The position numbers were made by a program, and so were the translations under genes. Shown here in pieces: positions 47,263 to 55,355 of a stretch of 64,000 bases of DNA. Within the stretch, counting starts at the first letter, position 1; every line of letters starts with the position of its first letter. This DNA comes from Flavobacterium sp. ENC (lineage in GTDB: Bacteria; Bacteroidota; Bacteroidia; Flavobacteriales; Flavobacteriaceae): contig NZ_JAJMOY010000008.1 in the NCBI RefSeq assembly GCF_020991415.1, forward strand, positions 62,001 to 126,000, written 5' to 3'. The notes below the pieces were generated by a model. That model did no database searches. It was not told the origin of the DNA and saw only the letters and a list, made by a program, of their open reading frames with translations.

Positions 47263-49629
47263 ATGAAAAACACAGTTCAAGTTGGATTTTGGGAAAAAAT
47301 AGCCCGAATCATACTTAAAAACAGAATAACAATTCTGATTGTCCTTGCTGCCTTAACCATATTCCTTGCTTTCCAATGGAAAAACCTTGCTATGACTTAT
47401 ACCGAAGCCAATTTGCTTCCTAAAGATCATATTGCAAATAAAGACTATCAAAAGTTTTTAGATAAGTTTGGTGAAGAAGGGAATCTTGTTGTGATTGGTT
47501 TTAAGGATCCGAACTTTTTTACACCAAAAAATTACGCTGCCTGGAATGAACTGATGACCGGTTTAAAAAATTCAAAAGAAGTTGATCTGGTCGTTTCATT
47601 AAATGATTTAAAGAAATTAGAAAAAGATACGGTTAATGAAAAATTCGTTCTGTCGCCTTTTATTAATCAGAGTAAAACGCACGATCCGGCTTATTTAAAA
47701 AGCGTTCAGTACGACCTGTTTCACAATCTGCCTTTTTACGAAGGATTATTGTTTAACAAAGAAAGCGGCAGTGTGCGCTCTGCAGTTTACATCAACAAAG
47801 CATTGGTAAACACTGCGGAAAGAAAGACTTTTATCCTTGAAAATTTAGTTCCGAAAATCGATAAATTCGAAAAAACCACCGGAGTTGATCTTCGTGTTTC
47901 CGGAATGCCCTACATCAGAACGATCAATGCCGATAATATGAAAGGCGAAATTGGGCTTTTTATCGGAGCGGCTTTGTTTACGGTTTCTTTGATTTTCTTT
48001 TTCTTTTTCCGTTCCTTCAGAGCAACATTTATTTCGATTTGTATCTTAATAGTTGGGGTGATCTGGTCGTTCGGGACTTTAGGATTGTTTCATTATAAAA
48101 TCACGGTTTTAACGGCTATTATTCCGCCATTGATTATTGTAATCGGAATTACGAACTGTATTTTCCTGATCAATAAGTATCAGCAGGAAATCAAATTGCA
48201 CAGTAATCAGGCAAAAGCGCTGCAGCGTATTATTTCTAAAATTGGTGTTTCGACTTTAATGACGAATTTAACAACTGCCATTGGTTTTGCAACTTTTATG
48301 ATCACGGGTAATGATTTGCTTTTTGAATTTGGTCTGGTGACTTCTATCAATGTGATTTCGGTTTATTTACTGACCCTTTTGATTGTGCCGATTGTATACA
48401 GTTTTATGTCAATGCCAAATGAAAAACATTTATATCATTTGACCAAAACCTACATTTCGACCTTGCTTGACTTTGTTGAAAATGTGGTAAAAAACAAAAG
48501 AAAAGTTATTTATACGATTTACGGATTACTTTTGGTTTTCAGTGTTATTGGGGTTTCCCAAATGAAAGTTTCCGGGAGTCTGATTGGTGAAATGCCAAAA
48601 AGCGCTTCGTTTTTTAAAGATATTTTATTCTACGAAAAAGAATTCAACGGCGTTATGCCGCTCGAAATAATGATCGACACCAAACACAAAAAAGGGGTGA
48701 TGAAATTATCGACGATGCGCAAAATGGATGAGCTGCAAAACACTATTGCCTCCATGCCGGAATTATCAAAACCGGTTTCTGTAGTGAATCTGGTTAAATA
48801 TTCGAAACAGGCTTTTTATAACGGAAATCCGGAATATTACCAATTACCGACTTCGCAGGAACAGACTTTTATTTTATCGTATGCTAAAAATGCGACTAAA
48901 AACAGTAAGGACAATTTAATGAAAAGCTATGTGGATTCGACAGGACAATACGCCCGAATCACGACTTTCATGAGAGATATTGGTACGGATGAAATGGCGA
49001 AAGTGGAGAAAAAACTGCACGCAAAAATCGATGAAATTTTCCCTTCCGACCGTTATGAAGTTACCGTTACCGGAAAAGCTCTGGTGTTCCAGAAAGGAAC
49101 CTCGTATCTGGTAGACAACTTAATCGAATCGTTGATTTTTGCCATTTTGGTCATTGCAGCTTTGATGTTGTATTTATTCCGTTCGTTTAAAATGGTTTTT
49201 GCTTCGGTTATTACGAATGTTTTACCGCTTTGTATTACTTCGGGATTAATGGGTTATTTCGGAATTCCGTTGAAACCATCTACAATTTTGGTCTTTAGTA
49301 TTGCGTTTGGAATTTCGGTTGATAATGCGATTCAGTTTATGGCGAAATACAAGCATGATCTATTGCAGAACAACGGAAAAGTCAAGAAATCTGTTTTCAG
49401 TGCTTTAAGAGAAACCGGAATCAGTACTTTTTATACTTCGGTAGTTTTGATATTGGGTTTTGCTACTTTTACGCTTTCCAGCTTCAGCGGCACCATTGCC
49501 CTTGGAGGATTAATTTCCTGTACTTTGGCATTTGCGATGTTTGCAAATCTATTGGTTTTACCGGCTTTGGTTTTGACTTTTGAGAAGAAGAAAGCTAAAA
49601 AAGAGGATTTGGAAAATTTGGAGGGGTAA
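47263..49629 (+). CDS. RND-superfamily (MMPL-type) transporter
   Basis: 788 residues with the duplicated RND plan: one membrane helix (about 20-37), an external domain (50-220), five helices (225-370), a helix at about 405-425, a second external domain (430-615) and five helices (620-775). Sequence features include LTAIIPPLIIVIGITNCIFL and LVFSIAFGISVDNAIQFMAK, which hold the acidic or polar helix-4-type residues of MMPL/SSD proteins. Substrates are likely lipids or hydrophobic molecules, but not determined. There is no membrane-fusion or outer-membrane partner nearby, which fits the MMPL group and not a tripartite RND pump. Confidence 0.87.
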   Translation: MKNTVQVGFWEKIARIILKNRITILIVLAALTIFLAFQWKNLAMTYTEANLLPKDHIANKDYQKFLDKFGEEGNLVVIGFKDPNFFTPKNYAAWNELMTGLKNSKEVDLVVSLNDLKKLEKDTVNEKFVLSPFINQSKTHDPAYLKSVQYDLFHNLPFYEGLLFNKESGSVRSAVYINKALVNTAERKTFILENLVPKIDKFEKTTGVDLRVSGMPYIRTINADNMKGEIGLFIGAALFTVSLIFFFFFRSFRATFISICILIVGVIWSFGTLGLFHYKITVLTAIIPPLIIVIGITNCIFLINKYQQEIKLHSNQAKALQRIISKIGVSTLMTNLTTAIGFATFMITGNDLLFEFGLVTSINVISVYLLTLLIVPIVYSFMSMPNEKHLYHLTKTYISTLLDFVENVVKNKRKVIYTIYGLLLVFSVIGVSQMKVSGSLIGEMPKSASFFKDILFYEKEFNGVMPLEIMIDTKHKKGVMKLSTMRKMDELQNTIASMPELSKPVSVVNLVKYSKQAFYNGNPEYYQLPTSQEQTFILSYAKNATKNSKDNLMKSYVDSTGQYARITTFMRDIGTDEMAKVEKKLHAKIDEIFPSDRYEVTVTGKALVFQKGTSYLVDNLIESLIFAILVIAALMLYLFRSFKMVFASVITNVLPLCITSGLMGYFGIPLKPSTILVFSIAFGISVDNAIQFMAKYKHDLLQNNGKVKKSVFSALRETGISTFYTSVVLILGFATFTLSSFSGTIALGGLISCTLAFAMFANLLVLPALVLTFEKKKAKKEDLENLEG

Positions 49630-49639
49630 TGTTTTTTTT

Positions 49640-49670
49640 GCCACGAATTGCACGAATGAGCACGAATTTA
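49640..49670. repeat. GCCACGAATT repeat copy
   Basis: GCCACGAATTGCACGAATGA followed by GCACGAATTT lies between the transporter stop and ATG 49677. It is read through by a false longer frame from 49629. Confidence 0.65.
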
Positions 49671-49676
49671 AAAGTA

Positions 49677-50213
49677 ATGGGAGAAATCGAAATCTACTCG
49701 AGTAAGAAAAAATCGTTCTTATTATTAATTGGTTCTTTTCTATTTGTTGTCGGAGGAATATGGATGTTCATGAATGCTGAAAATTTGACTGGTTTTCGAA
49801 CAAGAAGTCCAATTTTAGTAAAAGGTATTGGAATTATTTCTGTTTTATTTTTTGGTGTAGGTTTTTATCTTTCAATCAAACAATTAGTAAAAAACAAACT
49901 TTTTCTAATTATTGATAAAAGTGGAATTAATGTTAGCCCTAATAAGAATCCATCAAATTTGATAAAATGGAACAATATTGAAGGATTTTCGGAACTAAAA
50001 ATACAAAACCAAAAAATGGTACTTATTAATGTAAATAATCCTGATTATTGGATTGAAAATGAAAAAAATCAAATTAGAAAAAAAATAATCCAATTTAATT
50101 TTAATAATTATGGTTCGCCATTCTTGCTTTCTGCAATTTCGATGCAAATAAATCATGAGCAGCTTGTGAAATTGTTAAATGAAAGTGCCGATCGATATAA
50201 AAATTTGACTTAA
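49677..50213 (+). CDS. STM3941-family membrane protein with PH-like domain
   Basis: 178 residues. Two membrane segments (about 13-31 and 42-60, SFLLLIGSFLFVVGGIWMF and GIGIISVLFFGVGFYLS) are followed by a PH-like beta domain (KLFLIIDKSGINVSPNKNPS, IKWNNIEGFSELKIQNQKMV) and a helix. This plan and the IKWxxIxGF sequence match the small family named after Salmonella STM3941, of unknown function. The frame opens at 49629 but its first 16 codons are read from a dispersed repeat, so ATG 49677 is chosen. Confidence 0.78.
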   Translation: MGEIEIYSSKKKSFLLLIGSFLFVVGGIWMFMNAENLTGFRTRSPILVKGIGIISVLFFGVGFYLSIKQLVKNKLFLIIDKSGINVSPNKNPSNLIKWNNIEGFSELKIQNQKMVLINVNNPDYWIENEKNQIRKKIIQFNFNNYGSPFLLSAISMQINHEQLVKLLNESADRYKNLT

Positions 50214-50229
50214 GAATTCACATATAGTT

Positions 50230-50313
50230 TGTCATTTCGACGAAGGAGAAATCACACTGGTGCATCCACGATCGTTGCTCTCGGAATGTGATTTCTCCTT
50301 CGTCGAAATGACA
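50230..50313. repeat. Perfect 27-bp inverted repeat
   Basis: Arms 50230-50256 and 50287-50313 are exact reverse complements, with a 30-nt loop that begins CTGGTGCATCCACGATCG. The arm contains GTCATTTCGACGAAGGAGAA. Lies between the STM3941-type gene and asnS; expected to form a very stable stem or a cruciform. I recall this word as a common Flavobacterium intergenic repeat. Confidence 0.85.
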
Positions 50314-50337
50314 CAACAGAGCTCTATGAAAACCAGA

Positions 50338-50420
50338 GCCCTAGCCCCGATAGCAGCGGTATCCTTTTTCTGGCTCCTTTAGACAGAAAAAGATACAAGC
50401 GTATAGCGGGAAATAGCTTC
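50338..50420. repeat. CCCTAGCCCCGATAGCAGCG element with inner hairpin
   Basis: An element starting GAGCCCTAGCCCCGATAGCA and ending TATAGCGGGAAATAGCTTCT, with an inner stem formed by TATCCTTTTTCTG (50360-50372) and CAGAAAAAGATA (50384-50395). The outer halves are also partly complementary. I recall this as a repeat frequent in Flavobacterium genomes. Directly upstream of the asnS promoter. Confidence 0.6.
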
Positions 50421-50440
50421 TAATTTTAATTTTTATCGTT

Positions 50441-50448
50441 TATATTTG
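50441..50448 (+). promoter_or_regulatory. -7 promoter element TATATTTG of asnS
   Basis: Exact TAnnTTTG match 44 bp before the asnS ATG. Confidence 0.55.
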
Positions 50449-50492
50449 CAGTATTACACAACAAATAATTTAATTTCAACCTTATATATAAA

Positions 50493-51938
50493 ATGAAACA
50501 CACAAAAGTTAAAGACTTATTAAACAGTACTACTACGCTTCAGGAAGTTAATGCAAAAGGATGGGTGAGAACTTTTAGAAATAATCAGTTCATCGCGCTA
50601 AACGACGGTTCTACCATTAATAATATACAATGTGTTGTTGATTTTGAAAATACAGCGGAAGAAACTTTAAAGAGAATCACAACCGGAGCTGCCGTTTCTG
50701 TCATTGGAACTTTGGTAGAAAGCAAAGGCGCTGGTCAGAAATATGAAATTCAGGTTCAAAAACTGGAAATTTTAGGAGATTCGGATGCGGAGAAATTCCC
50801 AATGCAGCCTAAAAAACATTCCCTTGAGTTTTTACGTGAGAATGCACATTTACGTGTGCGTACGAATGCTTTTGGTGCGATTATGCGTGTGCGTTCGGTA
50901 TTGTCATTTGCGGTGCACAAGTATTTCCAGGAAGAAGGTTTCGTATATGTAAATACGCCAATCATTACCGGTTCTGATGCGGAAGGTGCAGGAGAAATGT
51001 TTAAAGTGACCGCTTTACCATTTGACAACACGCCAAGAACAGAAGACGGAAAAGTAAATTATAAAGAAGATTTCTTCGGAAAAGAAACAAACCTGACCGT
51101 TTCAGGACAGTTGGAAGGGGAAACTTTCGCTATGGCTTTGGGACAGATTTATACATTTGGACCAACTTTCAGAGCAGAGAATTCAAACACTTCCCGCCAC
51201 TTGGCAGAGTTCTGGATGATCGAGCCGGAAGTGGCGTTCAATGATCTGGATGACAATATGGATCTGGCTGAAGATTTTATTCAGTACGTAATCAAATATG
51301 CTTTGGACAATTGCGGTGATGATTTGAAATTTCTGGAGGGAAGACTTTTAGAAGAAGAAAAATCAAAACCACAGGCTGACAGAAGCGAAATGCCATTGCT
51401 GGAAAAACTGAACTTTGTTCTGGAGAACAACTTCAAACGCGTTTCTTATACGGAAGCTATTGACATTTTGAGAGAGTCCACTCCAAACAAAAAGAAAAAA
51501 TTCAACTATATTATTAACGAATGGGGCGCTGATTTACAATCAGAACACGAACGTTTCCTGGTTGAGAAGCACTTTAAATGTCCTGTAATTTTATACGATT
51601 ACCCGGCCAACATCAAAGCGTTTTATATGCGTTTGAACGACAACACTGAACCCGGAAGAGAAACAGTTCGTGCGATGGATATCCTTTTCCCGGGAATTGG
51701 AGAAATCGTAGGTGGTTCTGAAAGAGAAGAGCGTTACGATGTTTTAATTGAAAAAATGAAAGCCCTGGAAATTGACGAAGAAGAATTATCCTGGTATTTA
51801 GACACCAGAAGATTCGGATCGGCAACCCACGCAGGTTTCGGACTTGGATTTGAGCGTCTGGTATTGTTTGTAACAGGAATGACAAACATCAGAGACGTAA
51901 TTCCTTTCCCGAGAACTCCGGGGAATGCAGAGTTTTAA
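50493..51938 (+). CDS. asnS: Asparaginyl-tRNA synthetase
   Basis: Class II synthetase, 481 residues, normal length. N-terminal OB-fold tRNA-binding domain at about 1-115 (VRTFRNNQFIALNDGSTINN), then the catalytic core: motif 1 around HKYFQEEGFVYVNTPIITGS, motif 2 with FRAENSNTSRHLAEFWMIEP and motif 3 with GFGLGFERLVLFVTGM. AsnRS rather than AspRS is supported by the NxxxxxHLAEFWM sequence and the compact C-terminus. Own promoter; followed by a 17-bp inverted repeat before rpoN. Confidence 0.95.
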   Translation: MKHTKVKDLLNSTTTLQEVNAKGWVRTFRNNQFIALNDGSTINNIQCVVDFENTAEETLKRITTGAAVSVIGTLVESKGAGQKYEIQVQKLEILGDSDAEKFPMQPKKHSLEFLRENAHLRVRTNAFGAIMRVRSVLSFAVHKYFQEEGFVYVNTPIITGSDAEGAGEMFKVTALPFDNTPRTEDGKVNYKEDFFGKETNLTVSGQLEGETFAMALGQIYTFGPTFRAENSNTSRHLAEFWMIEPEVAFNDLDDNMDLAEDFIQYVIKYALDNCGDDLKFLEGRLLEEEKSKPQADRSEMPLLEKLNFVLENNFKRVSYTEAIDILRESTPNKKKKFNYIINEWGADLQSEHERFLVEKHFKCPVILYDYPANIKAFYMRLNDNTEPGRETVRAMDILFPGIGEIVGGSEREERYDVLIEKMKALEIDEEELSWYLDTRRFGSATHAGFGLGFERLVLFVTGMTNIRDVIPFPRTPGNAEF

Positions 51939-51963
51939 AAAAAAGTTATAAAATTTGTTTCAG

Positions 51964-52019
51964 GTTTCAAGTTTCAGGTTGTTGGACGTTCAGCAAATCT
52001 GAAACCTGAAACTTGAAAC
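51964..52019. repeat. 17-bp inverted repeat of the GTTTCAAGTTTCAGG family
   Basis: GTTTCAAGTTTCAGGTT (51964-51980) and its exact complement (52003-52019) separate asnS from rpoN. Probably a terminator-like hairpin for asnS; a related copy lies inside leuS. Confidence 0.75.
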
Positions 52020-52034
52020 TTTTAACAAATATCA

Positions 52035-53495
52035 ATGCTAAAGCAATTTTTAAATTTAAAATTATCCCAAAAATTATCTCCACAGCAAATTCAGCTGATG
52101 AAGTTAATTCAATTGCCTACGCAAGCTTTTGAACAACGTTTATTAGAAGAAATGAACGAAAATCCGGCCTTAGAAGCAGGAAAAGAAGACGAATACGAAG
52201 CCGATGAATTTGCAAATGAAGAATACGATGATTATGACGATGCAGAATCGGACAGAATTGAAGCAGACGACATTAATATAGATGAATACCTAAGCGACGA
52301 CGATACTCCTGATTATAAAACGCAGGTTAACAATTACGGGGACGAAGAAGAACGCGAAACGCCATTTGCTTCTCCGATCAGTTTTCATCAGGATTTAATC
52401 AATCAGCTGAATACTTTTATTCTGAATGATGAAGAGCGCGAAATCGCTGAATTCTTAGTAGGAAGTATCGATGATATGGGATATATCCGCAGAAGTGTGG
52501 CCGATATTGTAGATGATATGGCTTTTACGCAGGGCATCTACACCGATGAAGCAATGGTTGAAAAAATGCTGCATGTGATTCACGAGCTGGAGCCTTCGGG
52601 AGTCGGGGCACGTGATTTACAGGAATGTTTATTGCTGCAGCTAAAGCACAAAACACCAAGCGAATATGTGGATTTGGCGATTGACATTATCGAAAATCAG
52701 TTTGATGCTTTCACCAAAAAACATTACGATAAATTATTACAGAAATACAGTGTTTCCAACGAACAGCTTAAAAAAGCAATTCACGAAATCGAAAGGCTAA
52801 ATCCGAAACCGGGAGGATCTTACACCGGAAACAATAAAGTTACAGAGAATGTTGTTCCGGATTTTGCGATCCGGATTACAGATGGTGAGCTGGAACTGAC
52901 CTTAAACGGAAGAAATGCCCCTTCCCTGCACGTTTCTAAGGATTATCAGGAAATGATGCAGACATATAAAGATTCCCGCGATAAATCGACTGCCCAAAAA
53001 GATGCCGTTCAGTTTATCAAACAAAAACTGGATTCTGCCAAATGGTTTATCGACGCGATAAGACAGCGTCAGGAAACGCTTTTTGTCACCATGAATGCGA
53101 TTATGCATTATCAGGAAGAATATTTCCTGGACGGCGACGAAACGAAGCTAAAACCAATGATACTAAAAGATATTGCCGATATGGTTGGACTGGATATTTC
53201 GACGATTTCCCGTGTGGCCAACAGCAAGTTTGTAGAAACACCCTACGGAACAAAACTAATCAAGGAATTCTTCTCCGAAGCCATGAAGAATGATCAGGGC
53301 GAAGATGTTTCGACTTTAGAGATCAAAAAAATACTTCAGAATACAATTGAAGAAGAAGATAAAAAGAAACCACTTCCGGACGATCAGCTGGCTGATATCC
53401 TAAAAGAAAAAGGGTATCCGATTGCCAGAAGAACAATCGCCAAATACCGCGAACAGCTTGACATTCCGGTAGCAAGGATGAGGAAAAAGATTTAG
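52035..53495 (+). CDS. rpoN: RNA polymerase sigma-54 factor
   Basis: 486 residues. Region I is Gln- and Leu-rich (LNLKLSQKLSPQQIQLMKLI, TQAFEQRLLEEMNENPALE), region II is acidic (residues about 55-110), then the core-binding domain (FILNDEEREIAEFLVGSIDD, GARDLQECLLLQL), the -12 reading HTH (LKDIADMVGLDISTISRVAN) and the RpoN box (YPIARRTIAKYREQLDIPVA). Sigma-54 needs an AAA+ activator, which is not in this window. The gene ends 26 bp before the tandem hairpin array. Confidence 0.95.
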   Translation: MLKQFLNLKLSQKLSPQQIQLMKLIQLPTQAFEQRLLEEMNENPALEAGKEDEYEADEFANEEYDDYDDAESDRIEADDINIDEYLSDDDTPDYKTQVNNYGDEEERETPFASPISFHQDLINQLNTFILNDEEREIAEFLVGSIDDMGYIRRSVADIVDDMAFTQGIYTDEAMVEKMLHVIHELEPSGVGARDLQECLLLQLKHKTPSEYVDLAIDIIENQFDAFTKKHYDKLLQKYSVSNEQLKKAIHEIERLNPKPGGSYTGNNKVTENVVPDFAIRITDGELELTLNGRNAPSLHVSKDYQEMMQTYKDSRDKSTAQKDAVQFIKQKLDSAKWFIDAIRQRQETLFVTMNAIMHYQEEYFLDGDETKLKPMILKDIADMVGLDISTISRVANSKFVETPYGTKLIKEFFSEAMKNDQGEDVSTLEIKKILQNTIEEEDKKKPLPDDQLADILKEKGYPIARRTIAKYREQLDIPVARMRKKI

Positions 53496-53520
53496 ATCTC
53501 TCTCTTTTAACTTTTACAGC

Positions 53521-54013
53521 AAACCCGACAGGTTTTAAAACCTGTCGGGTTTTGTTTTATTATTCAAAGTCTAAAAAAACTACCAATGCTGTTCGGCTGA
53601 GCGGAGCCGAAGCCTTTTTCTGGTAACCGAACCTTCGACTTCGCTCAGGTGACAGTAGTTTTCAAAAACAACAAACCCGACAGGTTTTGGGAACCTGTCG
53701 GGTTTTGTTTTACTATTCAAAGTCTAAAAAAATCACTATTGCTGTCCGGCTGAGCGAAGTCGAAGCCTTTTTCTGGTAACCGAACCTTCGACTTCGCTCA
53801 GGGCGACAGTAGTTTTCAAAAATAACAAACCCGACAGGTTTTAAAACCTGTCGGGTTTTGTTTTACTATTCAAAGTCTAAAAAAAACATTATTGCTGTCC
53901 GGCTGAGCGGAGTCGAAGCCTTTTTCTGGTAACCGAACCTTCGACTTCGCTCAGGGTGATAGTAGTTTTCAAAAATAACAAACCCGACAGGTTTTGGGAA
54001 CCTGTCGGGTTTA
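53521..54013. repeat. Four-copy tandem array of about 153 bp units with two palindromes each
   Basis: AAACCCGACAGGTTTT starts at 53521, 53673, 53827 and 53980, i.e. at 152-, 154- and 153-bp steps; the fourth copy is only the first palindrome. Each full unit has (i) a GACAGGTTTT...CCTGTCGGGTT hairpin with T run, and (ii) a CTGAGCG(G/A)AG(T/C)CGAAG...CTTCGACTTCGCTCAG stem, joined by TTTTTCTGGTAACCGAACC. The loop of palindrome (i) alternates between TTTTAAAA (copies 1 and 3) and TTTTGGGAA (copies 2 and 4). It fills the gap between convergent genes (rpoN and the gene at 54038). No gene is seen in it. Confidence 0.95.
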
Positions 54014-54037
54014 CTATTTTAACTGATAAATATTTGA

Positions 54038-54475
54038 TTACTTATACTGATCCGGTGCTATTGTAATTTTAAACAGAAAGACTTTATTTTTATCACTGTA
54101 ACTGTAAAACAAGGCGAAATCGTTGTCCCTAAAAGCCTGAAGACCGGGATTTGCTTTTGCGGTACTCACCAGACTCTTTTCAATTTCTTTTTGTATCACA
54201 CTTATATCTGCCGTTTTCTTTTCTACGTGCAGTAAGGTTAAATTATACTGGGCCGCTTTCTTTTCCGGTAAACTTACACTGTCCAGGCGAATACCTTTCT
54301 GAATTAGTAAAGGACAATTTTTATTGTACTTCGTTACCAGTTCCGTTATTTCACTATTTAAAGCATCAGTACTCTGATAGAAATAAAACTGAGCCACAAC
54401 CACTAAAATCACTGCAATTCCGATTGCAACTAATAACCGTATATTCTGTTTTCTTTTATTTTCTTTTTCCTGCAT
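54038..54475 (-). CDS. Unrecognised protein with one N-terminal membrane segment
   Basis: 145 residues. A charged start (MQEKENKRKQNIR) is followed by one membrane anchor (LLVAIGIAVILVVVAQFYFY, residues about 14-33) and a soluble tail of about 110 residues rich in Lys and Asn, with KKTADISVIQKEIEKSLVST. No known motif. It is immediately downstream of the thymidine kinase gene (45 bp) on the same strand and may be co-transcribed with it. Function not assigned. Confidence 0.65.
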   Translation of the reverse strand: MQEKENKRKQNIRLLVAIGIAVILVVVAQFYFYQSTDALNSEITELVTKYNKNCPLLIQKGIRLDSVSLPEKKAAQYNLTLLHVEKKTADISVIQKEIEKSLVSTAKANPGLQAFRDNDFALFYSYSDKNKVFLFKITIAPDQYK

Positions 54476-54520
54476 TTTTTATTTTAGCTTAAATATTATT
54501 TATAAAATCAGGAGACAAAT

Positions 54521-55111
54521 CTATTTTTCCTGATTTTTTTTCATGGCATTGTAATACGCTGCACGGCTAAGCGGCTCATATTCTTCTGTTTCTCCCAGCA
54601 TAACCAATTTATCGTTATCGGTTTTTCTGAAACTGTAATTGGCTAAGTTTCCGGTTCTGGTGCAAACCGCATGAACTTTGGTCACATATTCGGCAGTTGC
54701 CATAAGTGCCGGCATCGGGCCAAAGGGGTTTCCTTTAAAATCCATATCCAGTCCCGCGACAATTACCCGAATTCCCTGATTGGCCAAATCGTTACAAACG
54801 GTAACAATTTCATCATCAAAAAACTGTGCTTCATCAATCCCAATTACATCGCAGCCTTGTGCCAAAATAGCAATATTGGCAGCGGCAGGCACCGGAGTGG
54901 AGCGAATTTCGTTGGCATCGTGAGATACCACCATTTCGTCATGATAGCGGGTATCAATAGCGGGTTTAAAAATTTCGACTTTTTGTTTGGCAAATTGAGC
55001 GCGTTTTAATCTGCGGATTAACTCCTCGGTTTTACCCGAAAACATTGATCCACAAATAACTTCAATCCAACCAAACTGTTCTTTGTGATTTACTGTATTT
55101 TCGAGAAACAT
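54521..55111 (-). CDS. tdk: Thymidine kinase (TK1-like), zinc-site residues mostly lost
   Basis: Phosphorylates thymidine with ATP. The 196-residue protein has the P-loop GSMFSGKTEELIRRLKRAQ at residues about 22-40, the DEAQFF active-site segment, and the GLDMDFKGNPFG lasso-type region. In the family's zinc site, the usual CxxC reads CTRT, with only one Cys, and the second pair (usually in a YxxxCRxC stretch) reads YEPLSRAA, with no Cys. A normal zinc ion is thus not expected. The frame extends to 55300 but Met 55111 fits the family; the upstream part lacks similarity and is AT-rich. Confidence 0.88.
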   Translation of the reverse strand: MFLENTVNHKEQFGWIEVICGSMFSGKTEELIRRLKRAQFAKQKVEIFKPAIDTRYHDEMVVSHDANEIRSTPVPAAANIAILAQGCDVIGIDEAQFFDDEIVTVCNDLANQGIRVIVAGLDMDFKGNPFGPMPALMATAEYVTKVHAVCTRTGNLANYSFRKTDNDKLVMLGETEEYEPLSRAAYYNAMKKNQEK

Positions 55112-55355
55112 TTTGTATTTTTCTACCTTTAAAAATGAATAGTTTTTATTACTTTGTACTGGTAATAAATTAACGTAAAAATTTGATGTTTTACATTTTT
55201 TCAAAAGTAGAAAAATTTTATCGAAATCGAAGATTCGCCAACCGTTATTAACAGAAATAAAAATAATAACAGGCAAATTTCCTTTAGAAATTAAAGACAT
55301 TCAAAAAAATTACAAAATATCCTAAAGTACCGTATTCACTATAATTTCAACAGTT

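Noticed and set aside
49629..49676. Upstream start of the STM3941-type gene overlapping the transporter stop in TAATG
   Set aside because: The extra 16 codons are read from a dispersed repeat, and the family start fits ATG 49677.
53521..54013. The tandem array read as a CRISPR
   Set aside because: Units are 153 bp with palindromes and near-identical 'spacers'; CRISPR repeats are 24-48 bp with unique spacers, and there are no cas genes.
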